Source: Zeus faber (taxonomy: Eukaryota; Chordata; Actinopteri; Zeiformes; Zeidae). Taken from it: 64,000 nt of DNA. Below, piece by piece: positions 1 through 13,722 of this stretch. A program made the position numbers and the translations under genes. The stretch is taken from assembly GCA_960531495.1 (NCBI GenBank), contig OY482846.1, positions 12,777,486 through 12,841,485 on the forward strand, in the 5' to 3' direction. The notes beneath the pieces are model-generated. The model was given only the letters and a program-made list of their open reading frames with translations, ran no database searches and had not been told where the DNA came from. Position 1 is the first letter of the stretch, and the number at the start of each line of letters is the position of its first letter.

Positions 1-627
1 TACATACACACAAGATCTATGACGAGTGGCTTTTGGCATTTCCTCTACAAGGAGATCTGCTGGATTGTTGAGTGAGGACCAGGTTGACGTGATGCGAGCC
101 GAAGGCGATGGGGAGCGACGAGCCAAGCCGAGAAACGCTCCGCCCTGTCACTTCTCAGGTTGTGTACCAGTCAATCGCTCCTGACGTCTCCACTAAATAT
201 TATCCCTGTTAATCATCATGCTCCAATGCAGGTCCCCTGATTTTGGTGGTGATCATTTTTAATGCAAAGGAGTAATAAACAAGCCTTCAGCTGCAGGTCT
301 ATCTGTTGAAAAATTATAATCAGAGATTGTGGTGTGTGGGGTTGGGTGTTTTACCTGTTGCTCGTTGATTGCTCTCACGAGCAACAGGCGTACAGCCCGC
401 CCAATTACATTCAGTAGACCCTGCTTAAACCACACCACTCCCATACCACAGAGATCTACAGTACGTGTATCAGCCAAAAAAATAATTTAACTATTCAGCT
501 TCTGGGTGGTGGTTTCAGTGCTGCAGAGGAACATGCATTGAGAAATAATTGATTTCACTTCAAGCGGATACAGCTCCTCTACAGTGTTGTGAGAATTGCT
601 ATTTTTCAAGTGGCACTCCAACCCCCC

Positions 628-699
628 CACACACACACACACTCTTTTTCCTTCACATATCTTTGCACAGAACACACACACACACACACACACAAACAC

Positions 700-797
<98 letters not shown>

Positions 798-822
798 AAC
801 ACGCGCGCACACACATACACTA
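628..822. repeat. (CA)n microsatellite
   Basis: A short C-run leads into a long CA dinucleotide array, longest at about 689-789, with a few CG, GAA and TA interruptions. The His-Thr and Cys-Val reading frames here are artefacts. Confidence 0.97.
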
Positions 823-2084
823 ACCCCCAGCATGTAGAGCAGCTCTCACTCTCCTCCTCAGCTCCTCCCTCTCTTTCTCATCCTGCAGCCAGCCACTGTC
901 ATTTGTCACCATTAGCAACACTCCTCAGGTACCCCCAACCCATAGAGCCATGGTCACGTGACCACAACCACCACCCAAGAGGGAGCAGAGGAGGAGCAAG
1001 AGGAGGAGGAAGAAACATGAAACAACAGGAGAGGTGAGGAACAAAAGAGAGGAAATGGAGGAAAGGTGTGGGCAAGAACAGAAAGGTCAGGAGAGGAGGA
1101 GTGACGACTGGACAGAGGGAGGAGGGAGTGGAGAGGGCAGATCAATGATCCCAATGGTGAAGGCCTTGCTGCGTTCAGAGAGAGTCTAGCCAGAGATTTT
1201 GACTAGATATCAGATAATTTGGGTTCAATTTGGCAACAATGGAAATGGGAACGATGTAGGACAAAGAGGCGCAGAATCTATATCTAAAGTGCTGAGGAGA
1301 AAGGCTGCCTCACTATTACTCAGATACAGAACGATACCACACACATTAACAGCTATCAGCGACAACAGCCTGCACGCCCAGCAACCAGATGGATTATTAT
1401 GACCGGCAGCCTTCATTAAAACAGTGCTTTTATTTATACAAGTTACAATTCTAGTGTGCAGAAACTATAAGAGGAGAAGGAAACTTGTCTTTGCTATAGA
1501 GCATACTATAACATAAGCTACTACTATATCCAGGCTCAAAGCCAGCCATGTGAAAGGGTTGGGCCTTTTTTAATCCAAAGTGGATGTTTACATCGTGACT
1601 ACAAGATGTATTATTTAAAGCCTTTGGCTTAAAAACACAGTTTACCCACTTTAGACAATGGTGCAGGAATCTATTTCTCACCTGATTTTCCAAGACTCAT
1701 TTTTCTCAATTTCATGCTGAAAATATGCACACACACTGCTCTTAGAAATCCTTTGGCTACATTTGAAATAAGAAAGCATGAATTGAAAGAAAACATAAAA
1801 AAATATTCAAACAAGTAAAGATACATTTTTACTATTTTGGTTGTCTCACTGTGAGAGGTCTAGATGGGAAGAGAAAAATAACAGACTGAAAGTTGACAGA
1901 CAGGAAGTGACAGTAGCTGTGAACGCTTTCAAGCTGAGACATTGTGATGTGATGGGAAAACTCAGAGAGTAACCTTTAAATATAAATCACCCGCACTGGA
2001 TGTCGATTCGGACGGCTAGAGCAGATCAGAATATGTGTGCTGTAAAGCAGCCTTAAAGACAACATTTAACTATATTGCCATGTT

Positions 2085-2161
2085 ACAATAACCAAAATTC
2101 CAGACGATATCTTGTCTCATATCACAATATCAATGCTATACCGATACATCACCCAGCCCTG
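2085..2161. mobile_element. hAT-type MITE terminal fragment
   Basis: An array of ATATC-type palindromic steps ends in CACCCAGCCCTGG. In reverse this reads like the 'AGGGCTGGG-tgatat' terminus of common vertebrate hAT MITEs. Only one end is visible, so the family call is from recall of that terminus. Confidence 0.45.
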
Positions 2162-3370
2162 GATGCAGAAATGATTCCAAAATCCTTTCATGTCTTTTTG
2201 AGGCAATGCAGTTAGTTGCAGCTCTTCTTTTTAAAATACTAGGAAATCACCCTTGATGAAACACATTGTTTTAATTCACAATTCCTAATGGCAGAGTGGA
2301 GAGTGTAGATGAATGAAGCCATTGCAATGATATGAATGACATGGATCCTCCATAGTGGCAAGTCGTGAATTTGAATTCCTCTATCGGGCTCGGGCTGTGA
2401 CTCAGAGTTCAGAGGAGACGGCGCTTGGACTGGAGCCAATCAGATTCAAAGGATCACTTTCTATTAGCGATATCCCAGACTTAACAATATGTCAGCGCTT
2501 GGTGCCGTGTCATCTCAGAAAACTTTGTATAAAGCGATACTCTGCCACTATCCAACCCCCCGCCCCCTCCTGTGGCGTTTTGAGGCTGTTCTTCAACCAG
2601 ACGAAGGGCCAGATTATGTATGGATTAAAAGAAAAGGCTTGACCCAGTTGCTTTTGAAAGAGCACCAAACCCAAACTGCCGCCGTCGCTGCGCAGGGGCT
2701 GCCTTTCCTACCGCGTCAGCACATCCATCGTTCACACCGTGGGAGATGCTGGCCAAGTCTTATTGCACTTAAGACTATAATTAGCAGCCGCAGTTGATAG
2801 TGTTCAAAAGAAAAATTCCCCCGACTGAGAGCTCCAGGTGCGGGCTCTCCTTTGTGCCTCGGAGCTTTAATATCGTAGCCGCCTCCGTGACAGAACCAAG
2901 CAAATATTTAATTACTGCACAAGGCAAATGTTGACGATGCTTACACAGTGATTTTTTTTATTTTACATTTTTTTAGCTTGCAGATTGAGCGGCACCGTGT
3001 GTATTTCAGTATCCACATGGCGGCGAGGAAGGAGGGATGGATTCAGCGCGGTGGAGATCACCAAGAAAATGGAGGAGGAGTGAAGAAAAGCAGAGGAATG
3101 GGGAGAAGTGACTGAGTGTGATGTAGGGACAGAGGGAAGAGGGGGAGAGGGGGGAGACGAGACAAGACGAGGCGAGACGGAAGACACAAGGAAAGCGACG
3201 GAGGAGACGGCTGCGTTTGTCGGAGGGGGCAGATGAAGGTGGAGAGGTGGAGAGGTGGAGGCAGTGCAGAGCGAGAGAGAAGGGGGAGCAAGGGAGAATG
3301 AGACCCGGGAGGTAAACTAATCACCGAGCAGGCAATGCAATTTTCTGGCTTCGTGCCTTGCTCCAGTGTA

Positions 3371-3382
3371 CCCCCCCCCCCC

Positions 3383-3446
<64 letters not shown>
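3371..3446. repeat. poly-C plus (CA)n microsatellite
   Basis: A 12-base C run is followed directly by about 31 CA units. Confidence 0.97.
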
Positions 3447-3448
<2 letters not shown>

Positions 3449-3764
3449 CTCAGGGGCTCTCTTTTTACTATTCCACTCACACACCCCGTCTCTTCCTCCT
3501 CTATCTATTGGGCTGTACCACTTCACTTCGGCGTCTCTTGCATCCACCTCCTCCTCCTCCTCCTCCTCCTCCCTGGCCCAGTAAGCCCACCCCCACAACC
3601 AACCCCCCCCCCCCCCGCCCCTCTCAAAGTGGACCGAAGAAGAAGAAGGGAGAAAAAAAAAACACAATTAAGAGAGTTTTTTGCAAAAGGCGATGTTTTG
3701 AGGGATTTTCTGTGAGTACTGTAAAGGCCGGGACTTTGATCCTTCACGGTGTTCGCACGTTCTA

Positions 3765-3846
3765 TGTTTTTGTGTTCTGTGTTTTGTGTTCTGTGTTTTG
3801 TGTTCTGAGTTTTGTGTTCTGTGTTTTTGTGTTCTGTGTTTTGTGT
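3765..3846. repeat. 14-bp minisatellite
   Basis: About six tandem units of TTCTGTGTTTTGTG with one-base slips (extra T; GAG for GTG in one unit). All reading frames across it are low-complexity Cys/Val/Phe or Asn/Thr/His. Confidence 0.9.
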
Positions 3847-4671
3847 CAGCATGTGAAGGTGTAAGAGGAGCTGAGGACGGTGGAGACGGAATGAAATAGA
3901 ACCGCGCTCAGCAAAACAGAGAGCAAGAAATAGACGGAAGGAAAGAGGAGCTATACGACGGCAGCTGTCTGTTTCGACGGCGCGTGTGTTTTTTTCCCGT
4001 CATGTGAGAGTTTCCCCCGAGGTGGAGGCGTTTAGGAAGCATTTGATAGCACCGCGCTAAAGGTTTGAGAGTGTGTTCAGTCTCTCTCTCTCTCTCTCCC
4101 AGGAGTGGCGGGGGCGGGGGTGGCGGCGGCGGCGGCAGCGGCTGGCTGCCTCGCTGCTTCCACGCTGCCTTCATGATGATGATAGATGTTCGCACCAGAA
4201 ATGCAAATAAAGGAGGCTGCTCCCCTAAATCAGGACACACACACATGCTGCTGAGTACACGTTTGAGTACAATCAAGCCATCCATTGTTACATTTATCTG
4301 CCGCTTTGGGGAGTTTACCCTCGAGAGCTCACACACACGGTAGTTCAAAAGATGCCCTATTTTCTTATTCTTTTTTGTTTCAGACCAGAGGGGAGCATTA
4401 TTCACACAACATGCTTATTTGGAGGAGGTTTGATATCCAAACGGCGGGAGCGTGTACATCAGAAAAGGGAGGCACGGGGGGTTGCTGGCACGCTATTGAT
4501 GCGTAGCGTATGTTACTTCATCCATCATAATTGATACTGCTGTCACCACTGTGGACTGCCCCAGCCCCCCTATTCATTAGAGGATCCATACACACACCCA
4601 TTATGTGACACAGTAAGGTTTTAACTAGATTTCTTGCACACACTGCGTAGAAATGTATATATAAAATCATA

Positions 4672-4673
4672 CA

Positions 4674-4739
<66 letters not shown>
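4672..4739. repeat. (CA)n microsatellite
   Basis: An almost uninterrupted CA array of about 34 units. Confidence 0.97.
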
Positions 4740-4741
<2 letters not shown>

Positions 4742-5281
4742 TGCATACGTACACTCACCGCCATGAATGGATTGTAGCGCAAGAAGGACTGATAAAGGAA
4801 ATTGTAATACGCCTGAGAAGCGGGTTGTGACGTTTTATGAGAAAAATAGTGAAAGTACACCACAGATAAAAGCACTTGAACCCATGAACTCATGACTAAC
4901 ACACAATAGACGTTTCTGTCTCCTGAAGACACGTAGACACCAGGTATCGACGCTTACGTAGAGTACCTACGCCGTCAGACTATGAGCGACGGTGGGATCG
5001 CTAACCTGGGGGGGGGGGGGGTTCCACCGACACAAAGCATATGTGTGAGCTCCTGGTCGCCAGAACCGACAAGCCCGCTGAGCAAAACCTGTTGTGACAG
5101 ATCAAAATATCAGCCTGACAGGGATGACGGAGTGTGGGAGAGACAGGCAGAGAGCAAAGAGGGAGCGAGAGAGAGAGAGAAAGAGTGAGTGTAGAGCGAC
5201 TACCATAACGGTATAGTCAGAATGTAGGTACTTTAAGGTCACAGATGAAATTTGACTCATCATAATTTAACTGTACAACAC

Positions 5282-5283
<2 letters not shown>

Positions 5284-5347
<64 letters not shown>

Positions 5348-5372
5348 CACAAACACACACACACACACACAC
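5284..5372. repeat. (CA)n microsatellite
   Basis: A CA array of about 44 units with GC and AA interruptions near 5341 and 5351. Confidence 0.97.
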
Positions 5373-5959
5373 ATATACTCACAGAAACACATTCATATTG
5401 CCATAATACACAGCCACAGTGAAATTTGGTATTCTGCTCATTCAAGCATTTTCAGGATGACCATTAACAGCTTCCGCCCATCACCCAAACACAAGGCGAG
5501 CCACACTAGCCTCTGTGACCAGTGACTCCTCTCCCCTCTGAGACCATATAGCTCCAAAGGGTCTGGGGGGATGGTTGGATGGTTGGACGGGGTGAGGAAG
5601 AGGGATGGAAGGATGGTTGGTGTGAGAGAGAATGGTTCAGATCGATAAATGAATCCTGGGAAGCCTTAAGGTCCTCTGTAAATCTGTGCCAGGAGGAACG
5701 AATGCTGACAGGGCGAGGCCTCTCCGGACATCGGATCCAGTCAGGAAACCAAGCCCCACCTTCCCTTCAGGGATTTCATAACGGGTGGGGGTGAACATTC
5801 GGCTGTTTTGAGAGACCAGTTATACCTGCCACAAGTGTCTGGCTATATCTCTCAGGATAATTTCAACCGTTTCAACGTGGATCCATGCAATGGATCAATG
5901 TTGATACTCACCATTATAGTGTAGCATACTCCCAGTAATACCATTGTAACATCATTGTG

Positions 5960-6350
5960 ATAAAGATGATCAGGTGGTTGTCAAACAAATATCTCCTCAA
6001 TGTCATAAAGCTTGTGTGTATGGTTACTGTGCGTATGCATGCCAAGTCAGACTCCAAACTCCAATCCTCCACCACTGCTGGTTGCCTGACGGGCTCCCTC
6101 GCTATACAGGGTCTCAGAAGTCACTAATCTTCTCATCCCTGGCACAGCAGTGGTGGAACAAGCTTCCACCTACTGTTGGGATGTCTGAATCGGTACCCAT
6201 TTCTCGCCGCTAAATTAAAAACCTATCTCTACAGGACACACCTGGATCTGGACCCAACCCACACTGACCTCTCCACCTCCTCAGGATCCTCACCTCTTCA
6301 TCAACACAAAGACGTTGACTTGACTAATGTTCCTTGTCCTTATTGAAGCC
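5960..6350 (+). mobile_element. LINE relic, end of reverse-transcriptase ORF (L2/Rex1-like)
   Basis: A plus-strand frame ending at 6213 reads SSLAQQWWNKLPPTVGMSES. After a +1 shift it continues as LKTYLYRTHLDLDPTHTDL until about 6345. The W-N-x-L-P block followed by a K-rich 'LKTYL' block is what is usually seen at the extreme C-terminus of CR1/L2/Rex1-type LINE polymerases in fish. The frameshift and the lack of upstream polymerase motifs show a dead 5'-truncated copy. The exact clade is not resolved. Confidence 0.55.
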
Positions 6351-7150
6351 TTTGCTGGTAAAGCCAGCATGAATTTGCCAGCATGAATTTGTTGCACAAA
6401 TGGATCTATCCCAGCGTTCTCTGTACAAGAAGACACACCATGTGACACGCTAAAACATAGAATGACCATTAAGGCTACCGAGTATCTGAGAGAGCAAGAG
6501 AGAGACTGTGAGTGTCTGTGTGGGTTTGTGTGGGTGTGTGTTTACTGAATATGTGTGTTCCTGTAAATGGTGAATAAGCAATTCACCAATGAGAAGAAGA
6601 AATAGGCAGAGAGGAAAGGGAGAGAGAGAGCGAGCAGACAACCCCTGGGAGTCGCTAAGTGATGGTAACTGGACACCAACGTGTTGCAGTCTGGGAGATC
6701 TCCTGATGAATAGGACAGGAGGGAAGGGGGGAATAGGAGGAGGGCTGGAAGAGGAAGAACATGGAGCGATGTAATGTCGGAGCAAGTTGCCAAGACGTCC
6801 ATTTCATTCATGAAACCCCAGAGCATGTCCAACCTTGGGCTCCAACATCAATGCCTCCCTCCTTTTTTGTAAACTCATCTTGTCTTTTTCTTTTTTGCCT
6901 CTGTCTGGGTATTTGTCATGAGATAGACTTTAGCCCACATCTCTGGTAATGTAGCAATAATGTAGAAACAACCATACACACACACGACAGACACCCTACA
7001 CACTACCACACGCAAGACAGAAGCCGAAAAAACACGGGAGCAGCCGGCGCTGGAGAGTGCACAGTGTAAAGGAAGTGTAGTGTCAAAGAATCCTGCATCA
7101 ATATCCAATTTAATAAATTATTCTCCTTTGTTTAATCATAGACACCAAGG

Positions 7151-7302
<152 letters not shown>

Positions 7303-8399
7303 CAGTATAAACGCACACAGAGTGAACTAGAAGGCCTGACTCTGAAGGCCAGGGGCGGCGTTAGGGGCGGGTGTCCGTGGCTTCAGCCCAAATGTTTTAT
7401 GAAAAGCTCCCGATCTAAAATAGCCCTGCAGGGTCAGCTCTGCGCCCTGATCGTGCTCGTCCCCCTGCCGACGGATGTTGGCCATTCCTTCTCTAACTGC
7501 AATTCTTAAGGCATTTTTAATTATACAGGTCTTTGCACCACTGAAAAAATAGAGTTAACATCAAGTGACGATGAACTTTTAGTCCTGCTTGAGATAAATA
7601 ATAAGAGCGGGTAAAACGACCTGAAAAACTTGGGTACATCGGATTCTGAGAAGGAGGAGAGAACATGGAGCTGAAACTGGATCACGGCCACTTTAAGACA
7701 GACTTCAGGAAGGCCGTGGGACACTTTGTTGTCATTAAATTCAATGTCTTACTGGTTGTTGTTTTTTTTAATCCTTTTTGTCTTAAAGGTTGGTGTTGTG
7801 GGACGACCCATCTGCCATGTCACATATCAGAGGCAAAACTTTGGAAAAATCAACCTTTCCCCCAAGCAGCAGCGTGGATCCCGCTGGAGCCGCCGTGGGA
7901 AGTTGGACACTCAAGGTGGAAGAAGGAGGGGAATCAATGGGAAGGACACAGCATTGTGGAAGAGAGAAGGAGAGAGAGAGAGAGCGAGCGAGAGAGGGAG
8001 GCAGAGGTATCGGGAGGGAAAGTAGGACAGAGATGTGTGGGCTGTGCTCCGGAAAGACGCAGTGGCTCTAATCAGGACTGAGCAGCTGCTATTACTCGGG
8101 TGCTCTCTCGGGTAGGCCGGGAAAAACGCTACTCATGCTTTAAGATCAAGGGCAAAAATCTAAATCCCAGCCGCTCCTTGTGGTGAGAAGAGGCAGATAG
8201 CTGAGGGTTGGAGGGAGGGATGGAGCCCAGTTCTTCTACTAAGGTCTCGCAATGAGAGACGCTGATACTGAGTGCATCAAACCCAAATCTAGTCTCACAA
8301 AACACTGGTGTTACACTATACATACTGTAATAAGCCAGTTAACATAATAATAATTAATATTAATAATCGGTGACCATAGCAATGATTTATCCTGTGCAT

Positions 8400-8832
8400 A
8401 GTATTGCTTTTTGTATATTCTGTATATTTTTTCTATATCTGACTATTTATGTTTTTTTATCAGTTTTTTAAATGTTTTATACTTATTCTTTCAGACTGAC
8501 TGATTGTTTATTCTGCTTAATCTGTAGTGAACCGCACCAAACCTCACCAGAACCAATTCCAAGTATATGTAAATTTAAATGTATGTTAATCTAAAATATT
8601 AATTTCTATTTCTATAATTATGTATAAATATTTTTTTTGTAATATTTATTTATATTTGTATGTTTTATGTACATAGTATTGTGTAATTGTTTTCGTTTTT
8701 TATTTTATTTTACTTTACTTATTACATTGTTTACTGTTGTCCTGTAAGTATGAGGAGTCATTAAAAACTGGCGTCAAATTCCTTGTATGTGAAAGCGTAC
8801 TTGGCCAATAAAGCCCGATTCTGATCCTGATA
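8400..8832 (+). mobile_element. LINE 3' tail (L2-like)
   Basis: A T/A-rich stretch ends with TCAAATTCCTTGTATGTG, then CTTGGCCAATAAAGCCCGATT and the degenerate tandem CTGATCCTGAT at 8819-8830. 'Cytosine-poor UTR, CCAATAAAG, then GATTCTGATT-type repeats' is the typical 3' terminus of fish L2-like LINE copies. No coding part is attached. Confidence 0.5.
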
Positions 8833-11416
8833 TCGATATTATCGGCCAGCGCTGCCGTATCTATACTGACCGTGTTTTATTCTTCGCATATGACACATCC
8901 CTCACAGCTTTAGCCTCCCCATCTACGTCACACTCTTTGGGCCCTAAAATGTGCTGGAAACCAATTGATGGCTATGCATAGCGCCGAGGCAGAAAAGCCT
9001 TGTAAGAGACCCTGTAGCGATAGAAATCCCCCGGAACACCTCCAGCTGAAATATGAAAAAAGCAAATGGGAGGCGACAGTCCCTTTGAAACTCAGCACTT
9101 TGCGGGGGGAAAAAATCTGTCACCATCTGCACGTTGTCAGCACGGAGGAGGTGAAAGGGAGAGATACAGACAGACAGACAGACCGACAGGCAGACAGACA
9201 GACTGAGGCGCATACAAACACACACACACCTCCACACACACAGCAGCAGAAAGTTGGACCGCCAGCACTGGGATGTGTCTCCGTGTGTTTCTTTACGGTT
9301 TGAGAGTTTTATGTAGGTTTACATTAGACACCATCCGCACCATCACCATGACGACGCCAGTTTGGGAGTTTTTCCCTGCTTACATATCGTATCATATACG
9401 TATCATATGTATCTGCCCGTGTCAGTTTTATTTTAATGTCCTCAAAATAAAAGATTTCCAATGCTTTTTTTTTTTTTTTTTTTTTAACCAAAAGTTTTAA
9501 AGGCTTTACTATGATTGTAAATGCATGACGCCCACATGTGTGTACCGGGGACGGGGCTATTGGGAGATTCTCATACAGTCGCAGCTCTGTGGCTCTCTGA
9601 GCCTTCTTTAGTGTCCAGGTGATAAAAATTCAAAAAAGCTTATTAAATAATGTAGAAATAATGCCTAATGTGGCCAGGCTGCCTTCAAAGGAGGACTTGC
9701 TAAATGTTCTTTTGAAAGGAGCCAATGGACGTATTTTGTTTGTCCTAGAGGAAAACAAACACACACACACACAGGAGGACCCAGATGTGAGCAAATACGG
9801 TGCTATGTGATGTGATGTGTTCTCTGCTAAGTTCTGTCATCACGTGGCTGGCACAGTCCTGCGTGTCATCATACTCTGTCTCAACGGAGAATTCCCAAAA
9901 CTAAGCATCTGGGAGAGGATAATTGGGCTTGCGTGTGCACGCCCGCGCGTGTGTGCGTGTGTGTGTGTGTGTGTGGGTGTGTGTGTGTGTGTGCTCATGC
10001 AAGTGTCAGCTCCCAAATTTGGATCAGCCCACATCAAACACCGCAGCGCAGCCTGTGACATCCTTTCATCAAAGGCCGTGCAGAGTAGACAGGCATTTTA
10101 CATTTCTTTTTTAGAAGGACTCAATATGCCATGGTCGGTTTGATTTTCGTAACACTGGCCTGGACGTGCAGCGAGGAAATTTGCAAATTTACAATGCACC
10201 ACACTTAATCACCAACCAAGGTACGCGCAAAGTTCCAATTTAATAAAGAAGTGAATTAGTGAAACCAAGTCTACTTGCAAGCTGAATTCAACCCATATAT
10301 ATATAACGAACATACTCTAATTACAATACATGACATCACATCATTTAACAGCTGCTTTGCCAGATGCCGAAGCAATTACAATATTTGTAATCCACAGTCC
10401 AACTGACTGTAAATTACAGCCGTATTGTCAGCAGGGCCTTCACTAAGAGCCTAGGAGCAGAGGAACTGACCATTCATTGAAAAAACAATATAAAATCGGT
10501 TAAGGAAAAGTAAAAGAAAATGAAAGACATTAAAAATACCCAGACCCATTTTGTAAACATTACAGGACCAACCTGATGCACGTCTGACGGGAGAGATCTG
10601 GCCCTGAGTCTGGTTGGGTTATTTTCCGTACAAATCCGATAAGCAAAATTGTTTTTTCTACCCTGTCATTGACCCCACCGCATTTAGAGTTTGCTTGTTT
10701 TCCCCTGTAATCTGGTTGGCAATAGTATGTGGACCCGTGAAGACCTCTAGTTCATACGTCATCAGCGGCCTACGCTGACACAGCCCTACTAATAAACACA
10801 GAGCTTCAAACAGTCCCATGGAGGATCACGTCTACCTTTGAAGCCCGAGAAGACTCTCACCCACCTCCTTGTACGGAGCATGCTCAGTGGCTCTCGGTCA
10901 ATAAGTCATTTGCGTAGGCTCGAGAGGCCTACGCTAATGACTTGCTCACCTCGCGACCCTCTGCGGCGACCCCCGAGCTCAACCGCCGCTGCTATTCACC
11001 TGCCAACATTTTTTAAGTAATGCATTTTTCCCCTCGTCAAAACACAGGTTTAAAATATCGTAAAACCCCAATGAACACGAAAGCAGTCGGAGGTGCCGGG
11101 AAGCCTCGCAAGGTTACGGGGACGTTTAGTATTCCAGTCAGGGAGCGAAGGCACATTTTCCCCCGAATAGGTCAGGCCAACGAAACCTTTGGAAAGATCA
11201 ACATCGCGCCTATGGACACAAATTTGTCTTGCTTGGCTTCCAGGAGTCCACAGAAGAAGCACTCGTCTGGGGGCGTCCTGGTGGCTGAACCAGCTCAGCA
11301 CGTAGCATGTAGGCAAAACACCAACAGTTAGTCCTTCTCTCCATTCCTGTCTCTGCAGTTTCTTCACGGACAGTTGGTATTAATTAATAATTCCTTAATT
11401 CCTCTTTCTTTTATTC

Positions 11417-11787
11417 CGGACATTCTCAACGCTGGGTTCACGACCTCCCACATGATATGCACACAGGGGCCACGGGACATTTTTGATGAATCGATATTGT
11501 ATTGATATATTTTTGATCATCTTTAATCATTTTTGATAGTTGGAATATCCAGACTTTGACCAATAATGCATTGTCACATTTTGAAGGTACCGTAAGAAAT
11601 ATTGGTATGTAGCCTCAACCACTGTGAATTGTGGTGTTACATAGATGTATAGATATATACAGTGCTTGAAGGGGGAAAAAACTACTCCCCTTATTCACGT
11701 GTTGGCAGGGGGAGACTTGATGTCACGGCAACATGATAACCCCGAGCCAGAGCTCGCAGCTGGTGTGTAATTTAAAAAAAAAAGTTT

Positions 11788-11834
<47 letters not shown>

Positions 11835-11853
11835 GACAGACAGACAGACAGAC

Positions 11854-11926
<73 letters not shown>

Positions 11927-12148
11927 TGGAGGCATGTTACAGCAGCAGCGCACATCAAAACATTAGGCAACAATAATATAGTAATAGGAATAAAATATAG
12001 AAAATAGAAAAAAAACAGAAAGAAGGAAAAAAAAAAAAGAAACAAAAAAAAAAAGAATAAAAACAGGAGGTACATTTGTCATCTATTATCACTGTTGTTG
12101 TGAGAATTTGGAGACCTAAAATGGGCCAGGAAAGGTTGAGAACCCCTG
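11417..12148. mobile_element. hAT-like nonautonomous element with internal simple repeats
   Basis: The left end CGGACATTCTCAAC and the right end GTTGAGAACCCCTG form an imperfect 14-bp terminal inverted repeat that matches the hAT 'CAGGGGTTCTCAAC' type. The flanking octamers (TTTTATTC and GTTTAGCC) are only partly alike, as expected for an old insertion. There is no transposase frame; the interior holds GATA/CAGA arrays and A-rich sequence. Confidence 0.5.
11788..11927. repeat. compound (GATA)n(CAGA)n(GATA)n microsatellite
   Basis: GATA units flank a block of about thirteen CAGA units (11804-11855, with one CGA slip). It lies inside the hAT-like element. Confidence 0.95.
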
Positions 12149-12408
12149 GTTTAGCCTGTGATGTGACCAGATTGGACAAGGACTGGGCATGTTTTCAATA
12201 TTTTCCCATATCCAGGCAAGATTTACCGACTGGCAGTCGAAAGGAGTGGATAGTGAGAGACAGGGAAGAACAGAAGCAGAGAGAGAAACAAAGAGAGAGA
12301 GAGAGAGGGAGAGAGTGAGATGACGGAAGGGACTCCCCGACTTCCCCATCGTCTCCAGGATTCCACCCACGAGCGAGAGAAAAGTAGAGAGGGAGGGGCA
12401 GAGGTAAA

Positions 12409-12431
12409 GGGGGGGGGGGGGGGGGGGGGGG
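12409..12431. repeat. poly-G run
   Basis: Twenty-three consecutive G residues. Length is likely unstable or uncertain in assembly. Confidence 0.9.
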
Positions 12432-13722
12432 TTGAGTCACCACTATATGTGTGGAGCCGTGGAGACAAACACCATCTGGAGCCGTGGAACGTGCCGGCTC
12501 CGGTCCTGGTGTTTTTCCTCAACCTGAGACCGACCGCCACGCAAACTGTAATCAACACGATGCCACTGGAAGCAGACATTCCAACCGTGAAGGGAATCAA
12601 TTAGCGATGGCCACCCCCCAACACGCACGCACACACACAAAATACTACGAAATCCCGGCCACGGGAATCCAACGCAATCAACGTGCTGAGAGTCCTCTAG
12701 GTATTTAAGGTGCCTGTGAAGTGAATTTGTTTCAAAACACACAAAACATACTAACTGTTTTTCACCATTTTCATGTTCCGGATTTTTTGGGCGGGGCAAT
12801 ATCATAACTCGATGACGTATAGCGTTCATACTCAGCATGCCCAGGGTTCAGCAGAACATTTAAACATGGAAGTTACTCCAATGTACATTTTTCTAATACA
12901 ATTAATGCGATTGGGCGTGGTTTCAGCGTCTTAAGCAGACATTCCCCCCGTGTCTCAGAGCAGAGGTAACTGCCTTTTTTTTCACGATTTTGAAACCTAA
13001 TTGTATATACTTGGCGATTTTCTTAATCGTGTGTGTGTGAGCGGGTAGGAGGCGGAGCGTTTTTCATTTGTCATCTTTCCTGCGTTCTTGCGGCTACAAG
13101 CCACCATAGAAGCAGTCCATCGCAGCCTGTTTAGTTGCCATGGTGATTTGATGTCAATCAAGGGGGACGGTCCCTCTTCATTAGGCTTTGATAATGCCCA
13201 CGCATGTGCACACACACACATAGGGTTGCACTTCCCACGTGCAAAAAATAGAGAAATAATTGTTTTTAAAAACAAAACAAACCAACAAACCCAAACACGT
13301 GTAGGAGGAGTTCACCGAGCGCTGTTTCAAATAGATCCAGAGCTAATTCTATGATTCAATAATAACCGGAATATGGGAGATGGTTTCCCTGTAATTTAAC
13401 TTCAAAGATGACGTTTTCATCCCGCGTTTTATTCACCTTTTTGTTTAATAACTTAACCTTTCCATTCCCTATTCTTTCCTTCCTTGTCTTGCACCTCGCT
13501 CCTCCACTGTGTTTCTTAACGTTTCCTCCATCTTTCCTCCATTCGTCTTCCTCTCATCAACCCCCCCCCCATGCTCCACCTCTGTCTCCCCCCCCCCCCC
13601 CCTTTCTCTACCTCCATCCTCGGTCCTCTGGCAGTAGCAGTGATGTCTCTGTGGAGCTGAGCGAAAGTGACCTCGCAATCGACTGCTAATACAACTGTCA
13701 TCGCCTGGCCGCCTGGGCTCGC

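Noticed and set aside
12709..13380. A possible second TTAA-flanked element starting TTAAGGTGCCTGTGAAGTG
   Set aside because: I could not find the inverted terminus or a second TTAA at a plausible distance.
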